Source of the DNA: Candidatus Moraniibacteriota bacterium
GTDB lineage: Bacteria > Patescibacteriota > Minisyncoccia > Moranbacterales > GCA-2747515
DNA length: 21,291 nucleotides
Assembly (NCBI GenBank): GCA_030592425.1
Contig: JAUVJK010000008.1
Location: 1 to 21,291, forward strand
Direction: 5' to 3'
The stretch's first letter is position 1. Every line of letters begins with the position of its first letter. The translations under genes and the position numbers were made by a program. The notes beneath the pieces were generated by a model. That model was not told where the DNA came from. It was given only the letters and a program-made list of their open reading frames with translations, and searched no databases. Below are positions 1-8,500 of the stretch, one piece after another.

Positions 1-11
1 AGCGGGAATAC

Positions 12-1052
12 TCAATGTGCTACTAACTTAGTATAAAGTTTGAGATATTTCTTTGCCATTGTGACATTGTCGAAGTTTTTCTCTGCAAATTGACGACATT
101 GTTTTCGATTGAAAGAACTAGTATTTTTCGCAGCTTGAGTTAATTCATTGATATTATCAGAAAGGACTGCAATGTTTTTGTCAGCGGGCAAGATCTCAGG
201 TAGAGGTTCAGTTCTAGATGCGATAATTGGCGTAGCGCACGCAAGAGATTCTGCGATTACAAGTCCAAACGTCTCTGGCTTGGTTATTGGGAATAAGAGA
301 GCCTCTGCTTCACGTAGATAAGTATGGATTTCTTCTCGTGAGACGGCTTCTATATGCACAATCTGATTATTATCAATATAGGGCAAGATTTTTTCTTTAA
401 AATATTTTTGACGATCATCACTATTACCTATGCGACCAATGATGATCAATTTTTTCTTGGCTTTTTTTGCGATCTCTATTGAAATATGAATTCCTTTTTG
501 GTCAGTTATGCGACCGATCGTGATCAGATATGAATTTATTGGAGCATAGTTTGGTTTAATATCTTTGATTGGTATGCCATGATGAATAACACTTGAGATT
601 TTATAATTCTTTTTTTGTGATTTAGTGACTGCTACGATATGAAAATTTGCAGCATTGATCTGGTCGAGTTGCGAAGAGACCTTAATTCTATTGTGAAGTG
701 TGAGTATATGCGGTGACTTTAGATGAATACCAGCTGCATAGGCGTAATAAGAGCTGTTAAAATGGAAAATATCGAATTTGCTATTATATAACAATGGTTT
801 TAATTGGCTTGAAATGCGATAATTATTACGCACAAGAGAGTTCTGCGTTAGAAAATCTTTCATATTCCATAAACTACGATGGAGAGTATGGATATGTTCA
901 GCCTTAGTCTTCCAATCACTTGGGGCAAATAAAGTGACATCTTGGTCAAGTTCTAAAAGTCCATCTACGAGATTCTGAGTTGCTATTTCTGGGCCACCAG
1001 TCGACCCGAATGGTGGTGCTACTATGGCAATTTTTAGGTGAGAGGCCCTCAT
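12..1052 (-). CDS. GT4-family glycosyltransferase
   Basis: 346-residue GT-B fold glycosyltransferase that should transfer a sugar from a nucleotide-sugar donor at the cytoplasmic face of the membrane. The N-terminus (IAIVAPPFGSTGGPE, about residues 8-22) is the glycine-rich acceptor-side loop of family GT4. The C-terminal half carries the E-x7-E donor-binding signature (PETFGLVIAE, E260 and E268), followed by a typical 'ATPIIASRTEPLPEIL' segment. No signal peptide or membrane segment is evident. Its ATG overlaps the TGA of the upstream ATP-grasp gene by four bases (ATGA, 1049-1052), so the two are probably translationally coupled. It is the last gene of the minus-strand operon inside the window. 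Donor and acceptor cannot be read from sequence; exopolysaccharide, lipid-linked sugar or glycoprotein synthesis are all possible. Family assignment is secure, specific function is not. Confidence 0.9.
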   Translation of the reverse strand: MRASHLKIAIVAPPFGSTGGPEIATQNLVDGLLELDQDVTLFAPSDWKTKAEHIHTLHRSLWNMKDFLTQNSLVRNNYRISSQLKPLLYNSKFDIFHFNSSYYAYAAGIHLKSPHILTLHNRIKVSSQLDQINAANFHIVAVTKSQKKNYKISSVIHHGIPIKDIKPNYAPINSYLITIGRITDQKGIHISIEIAKKAKKKLIIIGRIGNSDDRQKYFKEKILPYIDNNQIVHIEAVSREEIHTYLREAEALLFPITKPETFGLVIAESLACATPIIASRTEPLPEILPADKNIAVLSDNINELTQAAKNTSSFNRKQCRQFAEKNFDNVTMAKKYLKLYTKLVAH

Positions 1053-2023
1053 TGGGTAATCGTATTTACAGTATTAATAAAAAGCTCGATATTCCTTTTT
1101 TTTATTTGTTCTGTGCCAACAATATGAAGAAGATCAAACCCTGGAGTTGTATTCATTTCTACGAATATTGGTTTTCCATTGTCATCAAATATAAAATCCA
1201 AAGAATAGTTGGCATGTGGAAATAATGATAACCTTTTAACAATTGATTGTGAAATAATGCTCACGCTTTCTGGTATTTTATCATTTGGTACTAATGCAAC
1301 TGTTGCGCCTTGATGAAAATTAGTAAAGAGTGATCCTTTCTGTGCAATCCGTGAAAGAGCATAGACGAGATTATGATCAGTGTAGATAAGTCGAAGGTCA
1401 GAAACTTCATCTTGCTGCGAGAAATTAGGGATGCCTTTTGTACTTGTGATAAATTCTTGCACAATGACTGGATAGGGAAGTTTTTCGTTAAGGCTTGCAT
1501 CTTTACTGCCAATGAAGATACCAAATCCGCCACAGCCATGAAGTGGTTTGACCACTATTTGTGAGCCTTTAATTTTTTTTAAAGCATCTCTAAGCTCATT
1601 TTTATTATTAGCAAAACAGGTTGTCGGCATATATTTGCCGAATAACATATATTGTGAGAGCTTATTATTTGTAATTGTGCGGAAGAGAGGATGATTTACA
1701 ATAGGAATCTTTTTGAAGATCCCCATTTTTTCTTCAAATGTTTCATTGTCATATTTGCCAGCAGTTTTATCATAAATGACAACTGGTCGAATTTGTTCAT
1801 TTACTTTGATCCACTCACCATTTTCAAATGTCCATGATTTTAGGAAGGCTCCTTTTGTCATGTCAAACCAATCGATTGATGCACGATAGAATTTAATGTC
1901 ATATTTTTTAGCCCGCACATACCAGTCCTCAAATGATTTTTTTGTTGCCGAGCCTCCTTCACTAAAAGGCGTTTTTTTATTCCAATCACTGCCGCTATAC
2001 ATTATAACAATGTTTCGAATCAT
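1049..2023 (-). CDS. RimK/glutathione-synthetase-like ATP-grasp protein
   Basis: 324-residue ATP-grasp protein. Visible elements are the ATP-binding lysine and glycine loop (VVKPLHGCGGFG, about 157-168), the 'VQEFI' adenine-binding strand (about 188-192), D209-L-R, and the metal-binding end 'LDFIFDDNGKPIFVEMNTTPGF' (D276, E289, N291). Members of this superfamily activate a carboxylate with ATP and join it to an amine, as in peptide or amino-acid ligation. The first 120 residues are less conserved and may form the substrate-side domain. It lies 10 bases after the ATP-grasp/retropepsin gene and overlaps the glycosyltransferase gene by 4 bases, so all three are probably co-transcribed. Two distinct ATP-grasp proteins in a row suggest two successive ligation steps, or one ligation plus tailoring. 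Substrate unknown. Confidence 0.85.
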   Translation of the reverse strand: MIRNIVIMYSGSDWNKKTPFSEGGSATKKSFEDWYVRAKKYDIKFYRASIDWFDMTKGAFLKSWTFENGEWIKVNEQIRPVVIYDKTAGKYDNETFEEKMGIFKKIPIVNHPLFRTITNNKLSQYMLFGKYMPTTCFANNKNELRDALKKIKGSQIVVKPLHGCGGFGIFIGSKDASLNEKLPYPVIVQEFITSTKGIPNFSQQDEVSDLRLIYTDHNLVYALSRIAQKGSLFTNFHQGATVALVPNDKIPESVSIISQSIVKRLSLFPHANYSLDFIFDDNGKPIFVEMNTTPGFDLLHIVGTEQIKKRNIELFINTVNTITQ

Positions 2024-2033
2024 ATTTTATAGG

Positions 2034-3443
2034 TTATTTGCTTACATCTACGAGGAATTTGTGGAGGTTCCTTTTGCCGATGATCATGGGGTATTTTAGC
2101 TCACTTCGATCGATGATATTTACCTTTGCATCAATCGTCGTTTTATCCATGACAAACTGAATGTGAACGATTGGTCGAATTGTCGCGCCACTTGCTGTAA
2201 AGACGATCGCAACATCTTTCAAATGTGGCACGTTGGAAGAATGTTTCTCAAAGAGCTCTTTCTTTAGGTCTTTTTCATTTGCTGACTGTAAATCATACAT
2301 AGAAAGATCGATCTTATCAAAGGCCGTAAGCGTTTTTTCGAAGCCTAGTTGTTTTGCAAGTTCTATGTCAATTGATGTGGAATAGGCGCCAGTATCAATT
2401 TTCGCTTCTACTTCGATTTCTGTTTCATCTTCACTAATTAATTTTACTTGCTCAATGGATCCGATGACTTTTTTCCCTGAAGTCACTTCAAGTTCTTCTT
2501 CGATTTCGCCACCGAAGAGATTTTCCCCAACAGCAATGCCACGAGCAATTGTTTTGATTTTGAGACCAGAGACTCTCTCTAAGCGTCGTCTGAGGCCGGA
2601 AAGGTTGGCCACTTGAATCGAGAGGCCCGGTCTTGCATTAAGTTCAAGAAATACTGGTCCATACGTACGATCGATCGCAATATCAGCACCAAGAAATCCT
2701 AGTTTTGATGCTCTTTGAGCCTCTACAGCAAGTTGCAGAATCTTTTTCCAATAGGGGATCTTAATGCCAGAAATGAGAAGACGTGTACCAGGAATGTATT
2801 CGATTACCTTTGATTTTCCTTGGACTGCTGTCGTTGTTGTGCCCGTAGAGAGGTCGATACCAACGCCAACGCCACCCTGCTGAAGATTTGCTTTGCCATG
2901 AGATTCCTTCGTCGGGAGTCGGAGCATCGCCATCACAGGGACGCCATTATAGACAATAACGCGGATGTCAGGAATACCACGATAGGCATACGGACGAAAT
3001 TCTTTTGCAAGTGTGATGCGCTCTTCAAAAAAAGCAGTGTCTGGGACACCTGAAAGGGAGAAAGCGCCATCAAGGATATTTTGTATATGATTTTTCAGGT
3101 CATCGAGTGTGACGACTGAACCGCTGGATTTTACCCAGACATCTTTTTGTCCTTTCTTCCGTCCATAAACAACGATGATGCCCTCGCCACCAAGTCCTCT
3201 ATTTGGCTTGAGAGCGAAACTATTTGGGAGGATTCCCCAGTCAAAATGTTCTAATGATGTACGCGATGATATCTTCGCAATGAGTTTTGGCGTTGGAATA
3301 TCGGCGTGATTAAGAATTCTTTTGGATAGTAGTTTATCATCTGCAATGCGAATTGCACGCTTAAGATTGTGCGGGCGAATATAATGGAGGTTACGTGCAT
3401 TCATCCCAAGTATTTTGCCTCCTGCTGTAAAATAAGAAAACAT
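2034..3443 (-). CDS. alpha-L-glutamate-ligase-like ATP-grasp fused to retropepsin-like (RimB/Zn_protease family) domain
   Basis: 469-residue two-domain protein. Residues 1 to about 300 are an ATP-grasp ligase of the 'alpha-L-glutamate ligase-like' type: KPNRGLGGEGI (79-89), PDIRVIVYNGVPVMAMLRLPT (158-178), D254 in GADIAID, and ELNARPGLSIQ (267-277). Residues about 325-469 match the retropepsin-like family often annotated as 'ATP-dependent zinc protease' (RimB type), with the aspartic-protease signature KIDTGAYSTSID (348-359) and the family ending YPMIIGKRNLHKFLVD (451-466). In many proteobacteria the ligase, the protease and a 7TM protein are separate neighbouring genes; here ligase and protease are fused and the 7TM gene lies 8 bases upstream. 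I infer that one polypeptide both adds and removes an amino-acid or peptide group. No signal peptide is visible, so it is cytosolic, possibly docked on the 7TM protein. Confidence 0.88.
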   Translation of the reverse strand: MFSYFTAGGKILGMNARNLHYIRPHNLKRAIRIADDKLLSKRILNHADIPTPKLIAKISSRTSLEHFDWGILPNSFALKPNRGLGGEGIIVVYGRKKGQKDVWVKSSGSVVTLDDLKNHIQNILDGAFSLSGVPDTAFFEERITLAKEFRPYAYRGIPDIRVIVYNGVPVMAMLRLPTKESHGKANLQQGGVGVGIDLSTGTTTTAVQGKSKVIEYIPGTRLLISGIKIPYWKKILQLAVEAQRASKLGFLGADIAIDRTYGPVFLELNARPGLSIQVANLSGLRRRLERVSGLKIKTIARGIAVGENLFGGEIEEELEVTSGKKVIGSIEQVKLISEDETEIEVEAKIDTGAYSTSIDIELAKQLGFEKTLTAFDKIDLSMYDLQSANEKDLKKELFEKHSSNVPHLKDVAIVFTASGATIRPIVHIQFVMDKTTIDAKVNIIDRSELKYPMIIGKRNLHKFLVDVSK

Positions 3444-3451
3444 AGTATTCT

Positions 3452-4111
3452 TTACTGAATTTTTTTAATGACATCACGAAAGCGATGGTATTCTCGTACG
3501 CGGAGACCTGTCCATTTCCCAAGCGCAAAGTTAAAGGGAATAACGAGAAGAATAACCCATGGATATTGTCCAATAAAAACATGCAATACGTCCCAACTAA
3601 GAATGAAGTATCCTCCAATTGCAACGATAAGTGTCTCAGTTGCAAGGATTAGCGCTTGCTTTGAACCCTTTTCTATCTGGACAGCGACAAATTTTTCTCC
3701 AAGAGAAATAATGATCAAGAGTGGAAAGATCGCAGTTGCTGCGAAGCCTGTTCGCTGGAGTGATCCACCGAAGACAAGTGAGAGAAGGACGGCAAGAGTA
3801 ACAACAGTTAAGTTGATTGCTGTGCGTGGTAGTGGGAGTAGACGAAATTGTTTGAGTGAAAATCGCGTTGCCATGCCAACAATAATGACGATCAAAAAGA
3901 CGGCGATGCCGTATTTGAGACCCATTTGATAGAAAGCAAACGTTATAATAGTCGGAGTGTAGATCCCAAAGGTCTTAATGCCTACGATATTGCGCAAAAG
4001 AGCGACAAATGTTGCAATAAGTGGAAAAAGTAATAAAAGAATAATACTTTCCATCGGTACTCCGCTATTGGCGAATTGTTGAATCACAATGTGAACATTT
4101 AATTGATCCAT
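3452..4111 (-). CDS. 7TM membrane protein of the transglutaminase-associated type, without the transglutaminase domain
   Basis: 219-residue polytopic membrane protein with six to seven hydrophobic helices (roughly 20-40, 48-64, 66-82, 98-116, 123-142, 152-175 and 180-200). The segment LLRNIVGIKTFGIYTPTIITFAF and the basic/aromatic tail GLRVREYHRFRDVI match the '7 transmembrane helices usually fused to an inactive transglutaminase' family. That family normally has an N-terminal inactive transglutaminase domain, which is missing here: only about 20 residues precede the first helix. The gene sits between ruvC (9-base gap) and the ATP-grasp/retropepsin fusion (8-base gap), the same partners the family has in other bacteria. 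It is probably the membrane anchor or transport component of that ligation/trimming module. Family assignment rests on motif recall and gene context. Confidence 0.78.
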   Translation of the reverse strand: MDQLNVHIVIQQFANSGVPMESIILLLLFPLIATFVALLRNIVGIKTFGIYTPTIITFAFYQMGLKYGIAVFLIVIIVGMATRFSLKQFRLLPLPRTAINLTVVTLAVLLSLVFGGSLQRTGFAATAIFPLLIIISLGEKFVAVQIEKGSKQALILATETLIVAIGGYFILSWDVLHVFIGQYPWVILLVIPFNFALGKWTGLRVREYHRFRDVIKKIQ

Positions 4112-4120
4112 AATAGTGAA

Positions 4121-4615
4121 TTATTGATTGATTAGTTGAGTATATTTTTTCGTATTTATATGACAGAGAGCGATTGCAAGAGCATCAGCTGTATCATCAG
4201 GTTTTGGGATCTTATCAAGCTTCAGGACTGAAGCAACTGTCTCTTGCACTTGTCTTTTATTAGCACGACCATAGCTTGTCAGGGCTTGCTTGATCTGTAG
4301 TGGCGTATATTCTCCAATGAAGCAGTGGGCACGCTGTGCAGCGAGGAGGATAACGCCACGGGCTTCAGCGACGGTAATAACGGTTTTGTGATTTTTAAAA
4401 AAGAAGAGTTCTTCGACGGCAACATCTGATGGGTGGTATTTTTGGATAAGATTCTTAATATCAGTATAGATCATGTGGAGGCGTTCGGGCATTGGGTCAT
4501 TTGCTGGCGTTTCAATATGTCCATAAGCAATGACTGTCGGTATTTGTGGCGTGTTCTCTAGTACAGCCCACCCAACTGTTGCTGTGCCAGGGTCAATGCC
4601 AAGTACGCATTTCAT
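4121..4615 (-). CDS. ruvC: Holliday junction resolvase RuvC
   Basis: 164-residue RuvC endonuclease, which cuts Holliday junctions symmetrically as part of the RuvABC resolvasome. All four acidic catalytic residues are placed as in the family: D8 in GIDPGTATVGWAV, E68 in VAVEELFFFKNHKT, and D141 and D144 in PDDTADALAIALCH. Length is normal (E. coli 173). It follows yebC by 23 bases and precedes the 7TM gene by 9 bases. The common order yebC-ruvC-ruvA-ruvB is broken: ruvA is not in the window and ruvB is 5 kb away in another transcription unit. The ATG is preceded by an A/T-rich stretch without a Shine-Dalgarno motif. Confidence 0.96.
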   Translation of the reverse strand: MKCVLGIDPGTATVGWAVLENTPQIPTVIAYGHIETPANDPMPERLHMIYTDIKNLIQKYHPSDVAVEELFFFKNHKTVITVAEARGVILLAAQRAHCFIGEYTPLQIKQALTSYGRANKRQVQETVASVLKLDKIPKPDDTADALAIALCHINTKKYTQLINQ

Positions 4616-4638
4616 AGAGATAAAGCTAATGGTTAGTT

Positions 4639-5358
4639 TTATTCTACGTTATCATAGATCTCTTGTACATCGTCATGATCATCAATAATATCGTAAAAGT
4701 TCTCATATTTTTTTTGGTCTGTAGCAGAAAGTCTAATTGATTGTTTTGGTGTATATATTAATTTTGTGCTGAGAATCGTCAGATTGTCGTTGCTGAGTTT
4801 TTTTTGTATCGCATGGATCTTATTTGGCTCTGTGACAACGAGAATGTGACCATTGTCATGTTGGACGTCTAGTGCTCCCGCATCAATTGCTGTAAGCTCA
4901 GCCGCCTCTTGGTCATCACTTTCGATGATGATGTGGCCAACATGTTCAAATTGAAAGTTGACGGAGCCACTTGGAACAAATTTTCCACCATTTTTTTTAA
5001 TTTCTGACTTGACCTCCCCTATAGTGCGATTTGTGTTATCTGTGGCACAAAGAATGAGAAGTGCGACATTAGCAGTTTGCGTAGGAAAGTAGGATTCAAA
5101 GATCATTTCTTCGATCTTAGTTTCATTTCCCTCGCCGCTTCCGCGCTTGATTGCACGATCAATATTATCTTTTGGCATGTTTTCTCGTCGCGCTTGATCG
5201 ATTGCAATTTTGAGCGAAGCATTCATTTCTGGGTCACTCCCACCTGCTTGTGCTACGATGATCAATCCTTTCGAAAGACGTGAAAAGATCTTCGCCCGCT
5301 TTGCATCTTGGGCACCTTTGCGATGTTTGATCGTAGACCATTTATTATGTCCGGACAT
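4639..5358 (-). CDS. yebC: YebC/PmpR/TACO1-family protein
   Basis: 239-residue YebC-family protein. The N-terminus MSGHNKWSTIKHRKGAQDAKRAKIF is diagnostic, as are the segments ENMPKDNIDRAIKRGSGEG and GGSDPEMNASLKIAIDQARR. Bacterial members have been described as DNA-binding regulators and, more recently, as factors that relieve ribosome stalling at difficult peptide motifs; the mitochondrial homologue TACO1 is a translation activator. It is the first gene of the minus-strand operon that continues with ruvC. Length is typical. The region upstream (5359-5529) holds an extended -10 promoter and a terminator-like hairpin inside the predicted leader. No Shine-Dalgarno motif precedes the ATG. Confidence 0.96.
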   Translation of the reverse strand: MSGHNKWSTIKHRKGAQDAKRAKIFSRLSKGLIIVAQAGGSDPEMNASLKIAIDQARRENMPKDNIDRAIKRGSGEGNETKIEEMIFESYFPTQTANVALLILCATDNTNRTIGEVKSEIKKNGGKFVPSGSVNFQFEHVGHIIIESDDQEAAELTAIDAGALDVQHDNGHILVVTEPNKIHAIQKKLSNDNLTILSTKLIYTPKQSIRLSATDQKKYENFYDIIDDHDDVQEIYDNVE

Positions 5359-5393
5359 AGTAAGGGATGTGGAGAGATTAGATCATAATGAAT

Positions 5394-5423
5394 AAAAAAA
5401 CAACTAAAGAAACGCTTAGTTGT
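5394..5423 (-). terminator. Intrinsic terminator or attenuator hairpin upstream of yebC
   Basis: Reading the minus strand, ACAACTAA (5423-5416), an 8-base loop, and TTAGTTGT (5407-5400) form an 8-bp stem, immediately followed by a run of seven T (5400-5394). The stem is A/T-rich (two G-C pairs), so termination may be only partial. It lies 107 bases after the stop of the lamin-tail gene and could end that transcript. A good minus-strand promoter lies between that stop and the hairpin (5453-5481), so the hairpin would also sit in the 5' leader of the yebC operon. Confidence 0.6.
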
Positions 5424-5452
5424 ACCATTTTATTAAAAATTTATCTTTGTCT

Positions 5453-5481
5453 AGATTAGCACAGAATAATGCGTAAATCAA
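5453..5481 (-). promoter_or_regulatory. Predicted promoter of the yebC-ruvC operon
   Basis: On the minus strand, -35 TTGATT (5481-5476), a 17-bp spacer and -10 TAATCT (5458-5453), with TGC directly upstream of the -10 (extended -10). Start of transcription is predicted near 5446, giving a leader of about 88 nt before yebC. The architecture is the same as that of several other promoters in this window, which raises confidence. Confidence 0.55.
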
Positions 5482-5529
5482 GTAAATTTTATTTTAGAAT
5501 GAGGTTAAAAACCACAAATGCACATGTGA

Positions 5530-8500
5530 CTATGTAAACCATATAAGTATTTTATGGAGAATTATTGTGAGGGATGAGAGTATTTTTTCAAAGAATGTAC
5601 GAAGAGAAGAAATGTGTAAATGGTTTGTGGTGATCTGCTCTGAGCGCGCGTCAAGAATAGACCCATTTTGTCTTTGGGAAAGAGAATGTTCATTTGCAAA
5701 GGCTGTTGCAATGATCTGATTTGAGGCGTTGATGTCTAAAGATCGTAGTTTTGTTGACATTGCTGACAAGGGTTCAATCCACGTCCATATACCATTGATC
5801 TTCATGTAAAGGACGTCATCTTTGATACTCGTTGCACGTTCGTAGAGGACGGTATCAGCTGTTGATCCATCAGGGCGACGAAGCTCAACGACGCCTTTCT
5901 TATTGGGGAGTGTTATTGCGGCATGCTTTCTTGTAACTTTCTGCGATGTCTGTGCTTGAGCTGTAATTTTCTCTCTGATAGGATGATTAACGAGTTTCTT
6001 TTCTGTACTGCCGGTTGCGATACTCCATCCACGCAATTTGATCTTCTTTTTACTTTCATTCTCTATGATAATATATTCGCCTTCCACATCCTTGCCTGCA
6101 GGGTTAGGAAGGATCGCTATGATAGAGACTTTCCTGCGTGGATATTTTTTGACGAAAACCTGAAATTTTTTGGTGATTTCCTCACTTTCATCCTGAATAC
6201 GAACGGAGACATCATATGTGCCAGTCTCTGTGTATTTATGGCGTGTTTTCCATAGGTAACTTTTTCTTCCATCGCCGAAGTCCCAGCGTACTTTTAATTC
6301 TTCATGGTCACGATCTTTGGCTTTAATGCGAAAATTTACGTAAACATCGCGGTACGCTTTTTTGTCAGTGTCGAAGCGCGTGATCTCGGGAAGATTGTTA
6401 AAAATATTTTTACGACCTGGCGTAAGATGCTTGCTCCATCGCCATTGCTCGCCAGTGAAGTTATAAGAGATCTCTTCACGCGCCTTTTTGTAGGAGACAA
6501 AGCTTTTTATTTTTGTATTGGGCGCAAGAAGGGAGATTGTCTCACCACCGCTGTTATTGAGCGCAAAACTAAAATCTCTGCGATAAATAACAACAAATGA
6601 ATGTGCGTATATTTGTGTGCCATGAGGCATAACATAGAGGCCTGTTTTTGAGGAATCGCTCAATGCCCAGCCACTAAGGGAGACTGTATAGTTATTAGGA
6701 TTATAGAGTTCAATATATTCATTTTCATTTTCTAAGCCAATAGGGTTTGGAAGAATTTCATTGATGAAAATGAAGGGATAATTCTTTGTGAGAGGGCTTT
6801 CTCCATTTTTCTTCCAGGGCGTTTTCTGTGTCCAGTACCATAGTGATTCATGATAATTAAATGACTGTCCCTCTCGTGCGCGTATATAAGAGATTGTTGA
6901 GATCAATTTGTCATTAGGCGCGATGAGCGATAGAGTCTCTTTGCTCGTATTATTGAGTGCGAATTTAAACGTAGAACGATAGATCACAAGATAGCCCATT
7001 GGCGGAATAACCTCAGAAGCAAAAGAATAGTGACCTGTTTTTGTTGCGTCTTTGATAACCCAGTCACGGAGCTTCACGGGTTTATTTGTTGGATTGTAGA
7101 GTTCGATGAATTCATTTTTTTGTTCATTGAAGCGGGGATCTGGAAGAATTTCATTGATGCGGATACGCGGGTAGTCTTTCGTCTGGGGGTCTTCCTGATT
7201 TTTTCTACCAGGCGTTGGCTCTGTCCAATACCAGTTATTTTTATGATAATTCCATGATTTTCCTTCTTTTGCGTTGTTATACGCTGTTTCATCTATGAGA
7301 TTACCGTCAGGTGCGTAGAGACGTATAGTAAAAAAGGAATTTGTAAGGCTGAATGGGAAATCTCGAAGACCTCCAGGAAGTAGTTGCATGTTTTCTTTAT
7401 TGATATCAGAAAGCGTCTTTCTTTTGGAGACTCCATTTTTGGATATGGTCTCAATTTCCCATGCTGAGATATCTACTTTTTGTGATCCAGTGTTTATTAT
7501 TTCTATAAATTCATAACCTTTCTTATCACTCCCTTTCGGATTAGGAAAGATTTCATTGAGGTGGATACCAAATTTCTCATAATCAATGATAGAAGTCTCC
7601 TCATCGGGGTCGTTATCAGCCTCGCCGCGACTATTTGTCGGTGTTGGCTTATTCGTAGTAATAAAATCGTCACTATTATTATTTGTATCAATGAGGCATG
7701 AGTTATCGTTTTTGCGTATAAGACTTTCGCCAGTATGAGGATTATTTGCTGGTTGACCCTCATACTGAACAGCTTTTCCATATCCAATATAGTCAACGAT
7801 ATCATTATCTTCGTGATATTCGCTGTGTGGCTTGCCAACACTTCCTGTTGCGAGATAGATTGTATTGTCTTTCGTTAGTGTGAAACTTCTCTTCTTATGG
7901 ATGATTGCATCTGCGATATTTGTAATTTCGTTCGGAGCATCTTCATCTGTAATGAGATAATAGCCGTTCTTTTCTATAGTTGTGCCATGTGGAAAAATAC
8001 CATGACTTGTATTTCCTATTTCAAGATAGTATTTGGGGTCACCACCAGATTTTGTTGCACGTTCAATGCGATATTTTTGTGCTGCAAGATCGATCGGCGT
8101 ATCAGTTTGATTGTATAACTCAATCCAATCATTTGTACCATTGATATGAATCTCACTAATGACAATATCTGCAGAAGCATCATCCTCTTCCTCTTCTAGT
8201 AGTATATTTTCTTGTGGTATTTCTTCTTCACTATTCGTAATGACGTAGGTTGTTTTATCTGGGGAAGTGATCGTTTTCTTTTCTGTCTGGAGCGAACCTT
8301 TGTCGGTGGTATCTTGTTGTAACTGAGGTGGTGTATTTTTGGTTGATTCTGCAGATGCGTCAGTTAAAATATCTTTGTTTATAGACTCAGGTTTTTCATC
8401 AGCTGTCAGGAGTTCATCAACAATTCCATCATCTTGAGATTTTTCATCATCTTGTAGAGTCTCTGCCTCCTCAGTAGATATCTCAGTAGGAGTTTCTGGC

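Noticed and set aside
3468..3929. Plus-strand 153-residue frame opposite the 7TM gene
   Set aside because: Arginine/threonine-rich antisense shadow; the minus strand encodes a coherent polytopic membrane protein with family motifs.
5427..5453. Alternative yebC promoter TAGACA/TAAAAT
   Set aside because: 15-bp spacer and weak -35; the extended -10 promoter just upstream is better.
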